56,456 nucleotides of DNA, taken from contig PNLY01000024.1 of assembly GCA_013823325.1 (NCBI GenBank), positions 1 through 56,456 on the forward strand, read 5' to 3'. Both the position numbers and the translations under genes were made by a program. A model generated the notes under the pieces. The model ran no database searches, was not told where the DNA came from, and was given only the letters and a program-made list of their open reading frames with translations. Below are positions 7,477-15,512 of this stretch, piece after piece; position 1 is the first letter of the stretch, and the number at the start of each line of letters is the position of its first letter. Source of the DNA: Methylobacterium sp. (lineage in GTDB: Bacteria; Pseudomonadota; Alphaproteobacteria; Rhizobiales; Beijerinckiaceae).

Positions 7477-7713
7477 ATGCCTAAGTCAGTGGATTTCATT
7501 GTCGACGATTTGAATGAGCGGTTACGCCTTGCGCCTGGCGACTCCGGAACAATCCTCTGGAAGGATTTTTATGCGGACTACGGTATCCAGCGCTTCAAGG
7601 CTCCGCGCCCGGACCAAATTAAGGAGCAGGCCCGGGCCAAATTCGGCTTGATTGTCTCGTTCGGCGATAACGTTGTTAACGTAGCTTACGACCGGAACTT
7701 CAACCCGATTTAA
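7477..7713 (+). CDS. Small hypothetical protein at island edge
   Basis: A 78-residue protein starting at the ATG at 7477, which has AGAGGT about 8 nt upstream; an earlier ATG at 7450 has none. It mixes short helices and strands, has no Cys and no membrane segment, and ends in a VNVAYDRNF strand. It diverges from the SpoVG-like/RepA-like operon, so the 130 bp between them must hold both promoters. A position at the edge of an island and divergent from its replication operon would suit a regulator, but no DNA-binding motif is seen. Confidence 0.5.
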   Translation: MPKSVDFIVDDLNERLRLAPGDSGTILWKDFYADYGIQRFKAPRPDQIKEQARAKFGLIVSFGDNVVNVAYDRNFNPI

Positions 7714-8064
7714 CACGCAGCGTCATTGGTCGCGGTGGGACAGGTGAGATAGAAAGCATAAGGATTTCATGGGACGAGAATTCGTCCCACTTTCCGCTAA
7801 CTACTTGTCTTCACTTGGCTCTTTGGCTCCCCATGGGAGCGCCATCAAAGTCAAGCGCTCAGGCTTGATCCCGGCGCCAAACCACACAAGCTGCCACACA
7901 GCGGTGCCGATCGTCGGCTGTTCAAGCGGCTTTCTGCGTGCGGATTTGCACGGCTGGGATGGGCCTGCCGGACCACCGCCGAATTCGAAGCCGAGCGCGA
8001 CGCAGGGTTCCAGACGCTCGTCGGCGGGGCGATGGCCGATTTCATGCGGCGCACCAGCCTGACG
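7714..8064. other. Non-coding stretch at island right edge
   Basis: About 350 bp with no convincing complete gene. It holds the hairpin at 7770-7789. A reading frame over roughly 7960-8060 has codon usage typical of the host and could be the tail of an interrupted gene (residues like EFEAERDAGFQTLVGGAMAD), but it has no start and runs into the antisense of the lactonase. Confidence 0.35.
7770..7789. terminator. Perfect 8-bp hairpin after 7477 gene
   Basis: TGGGACGA at 7770-7777 and TCGTCCCA at 7782-7789 form a perfect stem with a GAAT loop, 56 nt after the stop of the small gene. Only CTTTCC follows, so termination would be weak. It may instead mark the island boundary. Confidence 0.35.
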
Positions 8065-8931
8065 TCAGTGACTGTTGACGGGCAGTCTCGCCGCCAGAAG
8101 CTGCCCCGCCAGAACCTCGTGCTTCAGCTTCTCGGTGCCGAGAAAACGCCGCTGCGACGTGATGAACAGGGTCCGCCCATCGCGCCCGCCCAGCATGGGC
8201 ATGGTCGGGCGCGAGACCGGCAGCCTGACCACGACATCGAGCGTTCCGTCCGGCCGCCGTCGCTCGACCCGCGAGCCGTTCACCACTGCGATCCAGACGC
8301 CGCCATCGGCGTCGGTGCAAGCGCCGTCGGGATGCTCGTCCCCCGTAAACCGCACGAATGGCCGGCCATTGGAGAAGGCGCCGCTAGCGACGTCATAGTC
8401 GAAGGCCTCGACCAGCTGGCTGCGGCTGTCGGAAAAGTAGAATGTCTTGCCGCAGGGCGAGAATGCGATCGCGTTCGGGACCCGGATCTCGCTCCGGTGC
8501 CGCTGCAGCGAACCCTCCGAGGTCAGCGAATAGAGCGCTCCGACCGGCGCGCCATTGCCGGTCTTGTCCATGCTGCCGAACCACAGCCGGCCGGTCGGGT
8601 CGGTCTTGCCGTCATTGAGCCGGTTGCCGGGCAGGTCTTCCTCGACCGCGAACAATCTGTCACCGACGCCTGTGGCGGGATCGAAGGCATAGATTCCGTC
8701 CTCCAGGCCGAGAACCAGGCCGTGGCTGCCGAAGGCCACCACGAAGCCTGGCATGAGCGGCAGTCGATACATCGACCTGCGGCCGCTGCCCGGCTCGAAG
8801 CCGAGCAGCCTTTGCCCCTGGATGTCGATCCACCAGAGCGTGCCGCGCGCCGCGTCCCAGAACGGCGCCTCGCCGGTGAGGGCGTCGGCCATGTGCACCG
8901 GCAGGATGTCGTCGGTCGCGATCGTCAGCAT
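8065..8931 (-). CDS. SMP-30/gluconolactonase-family lactonase
   Basis: A 288-residue six-bladed propeller enzyme of the SMP-30/gluconolaconase/LRE family, which opens sugar lactones to the acids. The metal and substrate residues known from vertebrate SMP30 are kept: Glu21 in GEAPFW, Asn106-Asp107 in NRLNDG, Asn153 in VPNAIAFS and Asp202 in HPDGACTD. No signal peptide is seen, so it is cytoplasmic. It starts 10 nt after the IclR-SMP30 fusion gene and has AGAGG about 8 nt before its ATG, so the two are co-transcribed. With the divergent dehydratase and SDR it fits an oxidative sugar-acid pathway. Confidence 0.88.
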   Translation of the reverse strand: MLTIATDDILPVHMADALTGEAPFWDAARGTLWWIDIQGQRLLGFEPGSGRRSMYRLPLMPGFVVAFGSHGLVLGLEDGIYAFDPATGVGDRLFAVEEDLPGNRLNDGKTDPTGRLWFGSMDKTGNGAPVGALYSLTSEGSLQRHRSEIRVPNAIAFSPCGKTFYFSDSRSQLVEAFDYDVASGAFSNGRPFVRFTGDEHPDGACTDADGGVWIAVVNGSRVERRRPDGTLDVVVRLPVSRPTMPMLGGRDGRTLFITSQRRFLGTEKLKHEVLAGQLLAARLPVNSH

Positions 8932-8941
8932 GAGGAGACCT

Positions 8942-10618
8942 CTACCAGCAGCGCAGCACGGCGTTCCCCGTCGCGCGGGTTTCGATGGAGAGCAATTGCC
9001 CCGCGGCCGGAGCCTCGGCAGTCAGGCCGGGCGGCATGCGGATATAGGTGTTGGTGACATAGAGCGTATGGCTGCCGGCGCCGCCGAAAGCGCAGCCGGT
9101 CGGCATCGGCACCGGCAGCGAGACCTCTTCGACAAGGCGTCCGTCCGGATCATAGCGGCGCACGCTCCAGCCGCCGACCCAGGCGATCCAGAGATGCCCT
9201 TCCGAATCGATGGTCATGCCGTTCGGCCGGCCGGCTCCCGCCTCTGCCTCGATCAGCAGGCGCGGATTGCTGCAGAGCCCTGCCTCGACGTCGAAATCGT
9301 AGACCTGGACCCCCGCCAGGTCGGCATCGGCGACATACATGCACGAGCCGTCGAGCGAGAACACCGGATTGCGCGGTGCCCCCGCCGGCGCCGGGTGCCG
9401 GCGCGACAGCAGGCTGTGGTCGATCGAATAGAGACGGCCCCGCCTTGGCGTCTGGTCGAGCGCCATCGTGCCGGCCCAGATGCGTCCGCGTGGGTCGACA
9501 CCGGCCGTGTTGAAACGGTTGTCGGGCCGATCCGTCTCCGGGTTGAACAATGCCGAGACCCGGCCGCTGTCGGGATCGATCAGGCTGAAGCCCCCCTGTC
9601 CGCAGCCGATGAGCTGGCCTTGCCGGTCCAGCGCCAGGCCGGCGGTGATCGCCGGCAGGGCGATCCGCCCGGATTGCTGATCGGCCGGATCGAACCAGCG
9701 CAAGGCCGGCGCCAGCACATCGACCCAGAACAGCTTCTTGCGCCGGTCGTCCCAGATCGGGCTCTCGCCGACGAAATCCCGGCCGGTCGGCAAGGCGGTC
9801 ACGGAGCTGGCGGCAGGCTGAGCCGGCTGGCGCATGACATAGGGAGCCGAGAGGTCGACGCCGATCTGGCTCGAGGCCCGACGGGCCGCCTCGACCAGCA
9901 TCCGCCCGAGATCGTGCAGCTCCTCGACACCGGCGGCGGGCGTATCGACCATGACGACGAGCGCCGCCAGGGGCATGCGCTCGCTGTCCTTGATCGCAGC
10001 GGCGACAGTGACGCGCCCGCTCGCGACTTCCGGACGGCAGACGACATAGCCGAGGGCCTTGCCCATATCGAGCTCTGACATCAGGCGGGCATCGCCGGCC
10101 GCCGCCGGATCGATCTCGGCGATCAGCTCCAGGGCATTCTCGCGCGGCATCGCGGCCAGGAGGGCCCGGCCCGCCGCGGTCTCCATCACCGGGCTCCGGC
10201 GCCAGAGCCGGACGAGGCGGCCATAGCTCGGATCGGGATCGTCGAAATCGAGCACGAAGACATCGGCCCCGTCCCGGATCATCAGCAGGATGGTCAGGCC
10301 GGCGCTGCGTGACAGTCGCGCCATCTCCGGCTTGGCGGCGCGGATGATCTCGCTGCCGTCGAGGCTGCGGCGCGACAGTTCGAGGATGCGCACGCCGATC
10401 TCGTAGCGCCGGCGGCGGCGGTCGTAGCGGATGAGGTTGCGGCTGACGAGCGCCGCCAGCAGGCGATGCAGCGAGGCCGCCGGCATCTTCACGGCCTCGG
10501 CGATGTCGCCGAACCGGACCGGCCCGTCCGCCGCGCCGATGGCCAGCAGGACGTCGAGCCCCTTGGTCAGGGCCTGGGCGCCGGGCGTGTCGGCGAGGTC
10601 TGCGGTGATCTTGGCCAT
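8942..10618 (-). CDS. IclR-family regulator fused to a degenerate SMP-30 domain
   Basis: The 558-residue protein has an IclR winged helix-turn-helix (about 14-78), an IclR effector-binding domain (about 90-255), a short Pro/Ala linker, and a full SMP-30-like propeller (about 272-555). Glu285 (GESPIW), Asn370 (RFN) and Asn417 are kept, but the Asp normally following Asn370 is Thr371, and the Asp metal ligand of the PDGM segment (Asp204 in vertebrate SMP30) is Asn466. The domain is therefore probably catalytically weak or inactive and may sense a lactone. It diverges from the dehydratase gene across a 23-bp near-palindrome that is a likely operator. Autoregulation is inferred. Confidence 0.85.
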   Translation of the reverse strand: MAKITADLADTPGAQALTKGLDVLLAIGAADGPVRFGDIAEAVKMPAASLHRLLAALVSRNLIRYDRRRRRYEIGVRILELSRRSLDGSEIIRAAKPEMARLSRSAGLTILLMIRDGADVFVLDFDDPDPSYGRLVRLWRRSPVMETAAGRALLAAMPRENALELIAEIDPAAAGDARLMSELDMGKALGYVVCRPEVASGRVTVAAAIKDSERMPLAALVVMVDTPAAGVEELHDLGRMLVEAARRASSQIGVDLSAPYVMRQPAQPAASSVTALPTGRDFVGESPIWDDRRKKLFWVDVLAPALRWFDPADQQSGRIALPAITAGLALDRQGQLIGCGQGGFSLIDPDSGRVSALFNPETDRPDNRFNTAGVDPRGRIWAGTMALDQTPRRGRLYSIDHSLLSRRHPAPAGAPRNPVFSLDGSCMYVADADLAGVQVYDFDVEAGLCSNPRLLIEAEAGAGRPNGMTIDSEGHLWIAWVGGWSVRRYDPDGRLVEEVSLPVPMPTGCAFGGAGSHTLYVTNTYIRMPPGLTAEAPAAGQLLSIETRATGNAVLRCW

Positions 10619-10660
10619 ACAGCTCTCATAATTTAACTTGCGTAGGTCATCAACATCAGC

Positions 10661-10683
10661 AATCTATCACAATGTGAGAGATT
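10661..10683. promoter_or_regulatory. Near-perfect 23-bp palindrome, likely IclR-fusion operator
   Basis: Arms AATCTATCACA (10661-10671) and TGTGAGAGATT (10673-10683) are reverse complements with one mismatch around a central A. It lies between the divergent starts at 10618 and 10695 and ends just before the AAGAGG ribosome site of the dehydratase gene. A dimeric regulator bound here could control both directions. Confidence 0.55.
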
Positions 10684-10694
10684 GAAGAGGCGAA

Positions 10695-11882
10695 ATGCCC
10701 ATGGCGTCAAACTCCCCGGTCCTGGCAGGCATCGATCTTGCGGTCGTCGACGTCTCTGCGAAGACGACTTGGCTGTTCCTGCATGTCCGGACGCAGGACG
10801 GTGCCGAGGGCTTCGGAGAAGCCACGCTCTTTGGCGCGGAGGAGGCAGTCGCCGCCGAGGTCGCCAAGGCTCGCGCGCTGCTGCTGCAGCGCCCTTTGCC
10901 CTTGCCGGGTGGGGCCCTGCAGGCCCTGGCGATGGCGCAGGCCTCGTCGGCCCGGCGCGCGGTGACGCATGCGCTGGAGCAGGCGCTGGTCGATCTCTTC
11001 GCCCGGCGCGCCGGCTTATCGGTCGCGCATTATCTCGGTGGCCCCTATCGCGACCGGCTCGCCGCCTATGCCAACATCAATCGCGGAATCTCGGACCGCA
11101 CGCCGGCCGGTTTCGCCGAGCGGGCGCGGTGGGTCGTCGAGAACCACGGCTATGACGGCGTCAAGATCGCGCCGTTCGACGGCCTGAACTGGCAGGGCGA
11201 TCTGGCGCAGCGCCGGCGCGCGCTCGCAGCGGGGATCGATCGCATCCTCGCGGTGCGCGACGCGATCGGCCGGGAGCGCCGCCTGATGGTCGATTGCCAT
11301 TGGCGCCTGTCGCGGCTGGACGCGATCGAGGTGCTGCGCCTGACCGAAAGCGCCAACCTGTTCTGGCTGGAGGACGCGCTCGATGACCGTGCCTTCTCCG
11401 CCGAGGATTTCCGCTCCGTCCGATCCACTGCCAATGGCATCGGCGTGCGCATCGCCGGCGGCGAGCGGGCCGAGACCGTCGCCGATATCCATGACATCGC
11501 CGCTGCCGGCGGCATGGATGTGGTCCTGCCGGATCTGCGCGTCACCGGTATCCGCAACGGCATGGTCATGCTGCAATGTGCGGTGGCCGCCGGAATGGAG
11601 GCGAGCATCCACAATCCCACCGGGCCGGTGCTGGACGCGATCTCCGTACAGGTCGCGGCGGCACTGCCCTCCTTCGCCATCCTGGAAGGACAGGTCGGCG
11701 AGACCGCGCTGTTCGACGAGATCGCCGGCGGCCGACCGACCCTGATCGACGGGCACCGCCCGGTACCGGACGGGCCTGGAACCGGCCTTGCCCCGAAGCT
11801 CAGCTTCGACGCGGCCCTGCCCAAAGCTGGTAGCGGGATTGCAACATTCGCCGGTGTCGCCGGTGCGGGAGCGGATGCCTGA
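10695..11882 (+). CDS. Mandelate racemase/muconate lactonizing-family sugar-acid dehydratase
   Basis: A 395-residue enolase-superfamily enzyme. The barrel shows a Lys in GVKIAP near 157, metal ligands in MVDCHW (Asp near 197) and FWLEDAL (Glu near 223), a Glu in AGGER near 257, an Asp in VVLPDLRVTG near 279, and a His in IHNPTG near 304. This layout suits acid-sugar dehydratases or related racemases; the exact substrate cannot be read. AAGAGG sits 4 nt upstream of the ATG. It is the first gene of a rightward operon with an SDR and a family-5 ABC importer, and faces the lactonase genes. Confidence 0.8.
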   Translation: MPMASNSPVLAGIDLAVVDVSAKTTWLFLHVRTQDGAEGFGEATLFGAEEAVAAEVAKARALLLQRPLPLPGGALQALAMAQASSARRAVTHALEQALVDLFARRAGLSVAHYLGGPYRDRLAAYANINRGISDRTPAGFAERARWVVENHGYDGVKIAPFDGLNWQGDLAQRRRALAAGIDRILAVRDAIGRERRLMVDCHWRLSRLDAIEVLRLTESANLFWLEDALDDRAFSAEDFRSVRSTANGIGVRIAGGERAETVADIHDIAAAGGMDVVLPDLRVTGIRNGMVMLQCAVAAGMEASIHNPTGPVLDAISVQVAAALPSFAILEGQVGETALFDEIAGGRPTLIDGHRPVPDGPGTGLAPKLSFDAALPKAGSGIATFAGVAGAGADA

Positions 11883-11883
11883 C

Positions 11884-12726
11884 ATGGCGCAGAACGCGAT
11901 CCAGGTCGATCTGAGTGGGCGCAGCGCCTATGTCACCGGCGGCAGCCGTGGCATCGCGGCGGCGATCGCGACCGCGCTGGCGCGCAATGGTGCGCGGGTC
12001 GCCTTCAATTTCTCGCCGGAGGCCGATGCGGCCGCGGGCAAGACGCAGGCGGCCGAGCAGCTTCTCGCCGAGCTCGGAGCGGAAGGCTGCGCGATCCCCG
12101 CCGACATGTCCGATCCCGCCGTGGCGCGCTCGGCGGCAGAGGCGGCGCTCGACCGGCTCGGGCAGGTCGATATCCTGGTGCTGAGCGCCTCGGTCCAGGT
12201 GCACCGGCCGATCCTCGAGATGAGCATGGACGACATCGACCGGCAGCTCAGGATGAACATCGCCGCCAATATCGCGACGCTGCAGGCGGTCATCCCGCGG
12301 ATGCGCCGCAGCGGCTACGGCCGGATCATTTCGATCGGCAGCGTCCAGGAGCAGGTGCCGTCCCAGGAGATGCCGGTCTATTCGATGACCAAGAGCGCGC
12401 TCGAAAACCTCGTCCGCAACCTCGCGGTCGAGAATGCGCCCTACGGCATCACCGCCAACAACATCGCGCCGGGGCTGATCCAGACCGATCGCAACGCCTT
12501 CCGACGCGCCGACATGGCCGTCTGGAACCGGCTGGCGCGCAATGCCAATCCGATGGGCCGGGCCGGCCAGCCGGAGAACGTCGTCGGCGCGGCACTGTTC
12601 CTCGCCTCCGACGCGGCTTCCTTCGTCACGGGTACGACGATCCACGTCACCGGCGGCAGCCATATCGCCCGCAACATGAACGACCTGATCAACACCGAGA
12701 CCGCAAACGCACGGCAAGCCGGCTGA
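11884..12726 (+). CDS. Short-chain dehydrogenase/reductase
   Basis: A 280-residue classical SDR with the nucleotide-binding TGGSRGIA at 18-25, a Ser in the ISIGS segment near 155, and YSMTK with Tyr166 and Lys170. The C-terminal VTGTTIHVTGG segment is typical of FabG-like SDRs. In context it most likely oxidises a sugar to a lactone or a sugar acid to a keto acid. The ATG at 11884 follows the upstream stop by 1 nt; an in-frame ATG at 11875 is also possible, since a GGGAG at 11867-11871 lies too close to one and rather far from the other. Confidence 0.82.
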   Translation: MAQNAIQVDLSGRSAYVTGGSRGIAAAIATALARNGARVAFNFSPEADAAAGKTQAAEQLLAELGAEGCAIPADMSDPAVARSAAEAALDRLGQVDILVLSASVQVHRPILEMSMDDIDRQLRMNIAANIATLQAVIPRMRRSGYGRIISIGSVQEQVPSQEMPVYSMTKSALENLVRNLAVENAPYGITANNIAPGLIQTDRNAFRRADMAVWNRLARNANPMGRAGQPENVVGAALFLASDAASFVTGTTIHVTGGSHIARNMNDLINTETANARQAG

Positions 12727-12764
12727 AGAACCGGGCCCGCAAGGCAACAGAGAGGAGACGACCC

Positions 12765-14510
12765 ATGGCTAGCCGCAGGCTGCTCCCAAGCCTCATGATC
12801 GGCGCAGCATTCGCCCTGACCTCGGCCGTGGCATCGGCCCAGAACGTGCCGCGCAACCGCACGCTCATCGTCGCGGCGCAGGTGGAGGCGCCGGTCTTCC
12901 GCAATGTCGGGCTGGCCAACCCGTTCTCGATCAACAACGAGGACTATCGCGTCTCGATCATCAACATGTTCGAGCCGCTGTTCTACTACAATGTAACCGA
13001 CAATTCGGTGATCCCCTGGCTGGCGACGGGGTACGCGTACAATGCCGATTTCACCTCGCTGACCGTGACGCTGCGCGACGGCGTGACCTGGAGCGACGGC
13101 AAGCCCTTCGGCGTCAACGACGTGCTGTTCACGCTCAACATGCTGATCGAGAACGGCCGCGGCAAGAAGGACCTGCTCAACGCCGCCGCGCTGGCCGCTT
13201 CCGTGAAGGCGGTGGCGAAAGTCGATGATCGCACTGTCCGCATCGACCTCAGCGAGCCCGATCCGCGCTTCGCCTTCAAATACCTGATCAATTATTTCGA
13301 CATCGGCCTGCAATGGGTGCCCGAGCACATCTGGAAGGATGCCGGGGACCCGGCCGCCTTCCGCTTCTTCGACGTCGCCAAGGGCTGGCCGGTCACCACG
13401 AGCCCCTGGACCGTCTCCCGCTTCACGGATGCGCAGGTCTTCATCGACCGGCGCGACGACTGGTGGGCGGCCAAGGCCAAGCTCGCCCCGATGCCGGAGG
13501 TGCGGCGCATCATCACCGTTCCCGGCGGCACCCGCGACCGCATGGTGCAATTGATCTCGAGCAACCAGGCCGACATCGTCAACGACATCCAGGTCGCCGA
13601 GGTGGTGCGCCAGGTCGTGACGCAGAACCCGAAGATCACCACCTGGACCGGCAAGGACGCGCCCTATGGCGCCCGCGACTGGTGGCCGACCTCGCTCTAC
13701 TTCAATCATAAATCCGGCAAATGGGCGGATATCCGCCTGCGCCGCGCGATCGGCCACTATATCGACCGCAAGCAGATCGTCGATGTCGCCTATTCCGGCG
13801 CGGCCGAGCCGAAGGTCGATCCCTTCCCCGGCTTCGGCGCGCTCAAGCCCTATATCGACGCCATCGCCCCGGTCGCGGCCAAGCACGGCGTCGGCGTCTA
13901 CGACAAGGCGAAGGGCGACGCTTTGATGGGCGAGGCCGGCTACAAGAAGAACGCCTCCGGCATCTGGGAGAAGGACGGCCAGCCATTGACGGTGGTGATC
14001 GAGGCGATCCCCGTGCTCAACGCGGTCGGCCCGATCGTCGCCCAGCAGCTCAAGAACGCCGGCGTCGACGCCTCCTTCCGCTCGACCCCGGAAAGCCGCG
14101 CGGTCCTGCGCGACGGCCGCTTCGACCTGACGCTGTTCGGCCATCGCGGCTCGATCGCCGACCCCTATGCGACGCTCGAGATGTACCATTCCAGGAACGC
14201 GTTCGAGGTCGGCCGGCCGACGCTGTTCCCCGCCCGCTGGTCGAATGCCGATTACGACAAGATCGTCGACGAGATCGGCCGGCTCGCTCCCGATAATCCT
14301 GGGATCAAGGACCTCGTCGTCGCCGCCATGGATATCTGGATGCGCGAGGCCGTCGAGGTGCCGATCTCCGAATGGTACCATCGCGTGCCGATGAACCAGA
14401 CGTACTGGACGGGCTGGCCGACCAAGGACAACCCCTATATGCAGCCGAGTTTCTGGTACACCTCCGGGAGCTTCGGCTATGTGCTGCCGCGCCTGAAGCC
14501 GGTGCAGTGA
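12765..14510 (+). CDS. ABC importer substrate-binding protein, family 5 (Dpp/Opp type)
   Basis: A 581-residue periplasmic binding protein of SBP family 5, with a signal peptide ending near ASA-Q (residues 24-27) after a hydrophobic run. A TLRDGVTWSDGKPFGVNDV segment near 105-123 is the family hallmark. It is followed without gap by two permeases and a double ATPase. Family-5 proteins bind peptides but also oligosaccharides and opines; given the sugar-acid enzymes beside it, a sugar derivative is the best guess. GAGGAG lies upstream of the ATG. Confidence 0.88.
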   Translation: MASRRLLPSLMIGAAFALTSAVASAQNVPRNRTLIVAAQVEAPVFRNVGLANPFSINNEDYRVSIINMFEPLFYYNVTDNSVIPWLATGYAYNADFTSLTVTLRDGVTWSDGKPFGVNDVLFTLNMLIENGRGKKDLLNAAALAASVKAVAKVDDRTVRIDLSEPDPRFAFKYLINYFDIGLQWVPEHIWKDAGDPAAFRFFDVAKGWPVTTSPWTVSRFTDAQVFIDRRDDWWAAKAKLAPMPEVRRIITVPGGTRDRMVQLISSNQADIVNDIQVAEVVRQVVTQNPKITTWTGKDAPYGARDWWPTSLYFNHKSGKWADIRLRRAIGHYIDRKQIVDVAYSGAAEPKVDPFPGFGALKPYIDAIAPVAAKHGVGVYDKAKGDALMGEAGYKKNASGIWEKDGQPLTVVIEAIPVLNAVGPIVAQQLKNAGVDASFRSTPESRAVLRDGRFDLTLFGHRGSIADPYATLEMYHSRNAFEVGRPTLFPARWSNADYDKIVDEIGRLAPDNPGIKDLVVAAMDIWMREAVEVPISEWYHRVPMNQTYWTGWPTKDNPYMQPSFWYTSGSFGYVLPRLKPVQ

Positions 14511-14511
14511 C

Positions 14512-15510
14512 ATGCTCGTCCTGATCGGACGGCGGATCGTCATGGTGGTCGCCGTCGTCTGGGCGGCCGCCACGCTCAACTTCTTCATCCCGCGCATCGC
14601 CCCCAAGAACCCGATCGCGGAGAAGCTGACGCAACTGGCTGGCACGTCCGGCGTCGATCCGACCAAGATCCAGGAGATGTCGCAGGCCTTCGGCGCCCGG
14701 TTCGGGCTCGATCAGCCGCTGCTCACGCAGTACCTGCGCTATATCGGCGACATGGCCCGCTTCGACTTCGGCCAGTCGATCACCAAGTACCCGGCGCGCG
14801 TGTCCGACCTGATCGGCGAGGCCTTGCCATGGACGCTCGGCCTGATGATCACCACCACGCTGCTCGCCTTCCTGATCGGCACGCTGCTGGGGGCCGCCGC
14901 CGGCTGGTACCGCAATTCGAAGCTGCTGAGCGTGGTCTCGCCGATCATCATGGTGTTCTCGGCGATCCCGTTCTACCTGCTCGGGCTGGTGCTGATCTAC
15001 ATCTTCGCCTCGCGGCTGGGCTGGTTCCCGGTCTCGGGCGGGTACGGCCTGACATCCGTGCCCGAATGGTCCTGGGACTTCGCCGTCGAGGTCCTGCAAC
15101 ACGCGACGCTGCCGGCGCTGTCGATCCTGATCGCCTCGGTCGGAACCTGGGCGATCGGCATGCGCGGCATGATGGTGACCGTCCAGGGCGAGGACTACAT
15201 GACCTTCGCCGAAGCGAAGGGGCTGAAGCCCTCGCGGCTGTTCTATCGCTACGGCATGCGCAACGCCCTGCTGCCGCAGGTCACCGCGCTCGCTCTCTAT
15301 TTCGGCCAGATCGTCACCGGCGCCGTGCTGGTCGAGATCGTCTTCGCCTATCCGGGGCTCGGCTCGCTGCTGCTCGATTCGATCAAGCTCTTCGACTTCC
15401 CGACGATCTACGGGATCGTCTTCATCCTGACGCTCACCGTCGCGCTGTCGATGCTGCTCGTCGACCTCCTCTATCCGCTGCTCGATCCGCGCGCCCGGGT
15501 CGGGAGGTGA
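14512..15510 (+). CDS. ABC importer permease, DppB type
   Basis: A 332-residue inner-membrane permease with the N-terminal first helix (RRIVMVVAVVWAAATLNFF), a long periplasmic loop, and the EAA cytoplasmic loop near 215-235 (FAEAKGLKPSRLFYRYGMRN). It starts 1 nt after the binding-protein stop, so translation is coupled. With the next permease it forms the membrane channel of the importer. The C-terminus LLYPLLDPRARVG is the usual DppB ending. Confidence 0.9.
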   Translation: MLVLIGRRIVMVVAVVWAAATLNFFIPRIAPKNPIAEKLTQLAGTSGVDPTKIQEMSQAFGARFGLDQPLLTQYLRYIGDMARFDFGQSITKYPARVSDLIGEALPWTLGLMITTTLLAFLIGTLLGAAAGWYRNSKLLSVVSPIIMVFSAIPFYLLGLVLIYIFASRLGWFPVSGGYGLTSVPEWSWDFAVEVLQHATLPALSILIASVGTWAIGMRGMMVTVQGEDYMTFAEAKGLKPSRLFYRYGMRNALLPQVTALALYFGQIVTGAVLVEIVFAYPGLGSLLLDSIKLFDFPTIYGIVFILTLTVALSMLLVDLLYPLLDPRARVGR

Positions 15511-15512
15511 CG

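Larger units (their letters stand above)
340..7790. mobile_element. Phage-derived island, probably a decayed prophage or satellite
   Basis: The segment carries an HK97-type prohead protease, a RepA-like ATPase, a SpoVG-like small protein, a DUF2806 protein and several unknown proteins, mostly leftward. Its base composition is visibly lower in GC than the region right of 8065, most strongly in 4731-5714. No integrase, terminase, portal, capsid or tail gene is seen. Ends are approximate: the left end lies between 340 and 440, or outside the window if the gene at 142 belongs to it; the right end is near the hairpin at 7770-7789. No convincing attachment repeats were found. Confidence 0.5.

Noticed and set aside
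1..7724. Ten-base match (ACGCAGCGTC at 1-10 and 7715-7724) as possible island attachment repeat
   Set aside because: Too short, at the very edge of the window, and no integrase or tRNA gene is nearby. More sequence to the left would be needed.
7769..8062. Rightward ORF of 97 codons in the gap before the lactonase
   Set aside because: No ribosome site, no recognisable sequence, and it starts inside a hairpin. A decayed gene cannot be excluded.
8032..9057. Rightward ORF of 341 codons across the lactonase genes
   Set aside because: Antisense to the SMP-30 gene; composition typical of a shadow frame.
12441..14666. Leftward ORF of 741 codons over the SDR and family-5 binding-protein genes
   Set aside because: It is antisense to clear genes, is rich in His, Asp, Arg and Gly as antisense of GC-rich coding DNA is, and has no recognisable domain.
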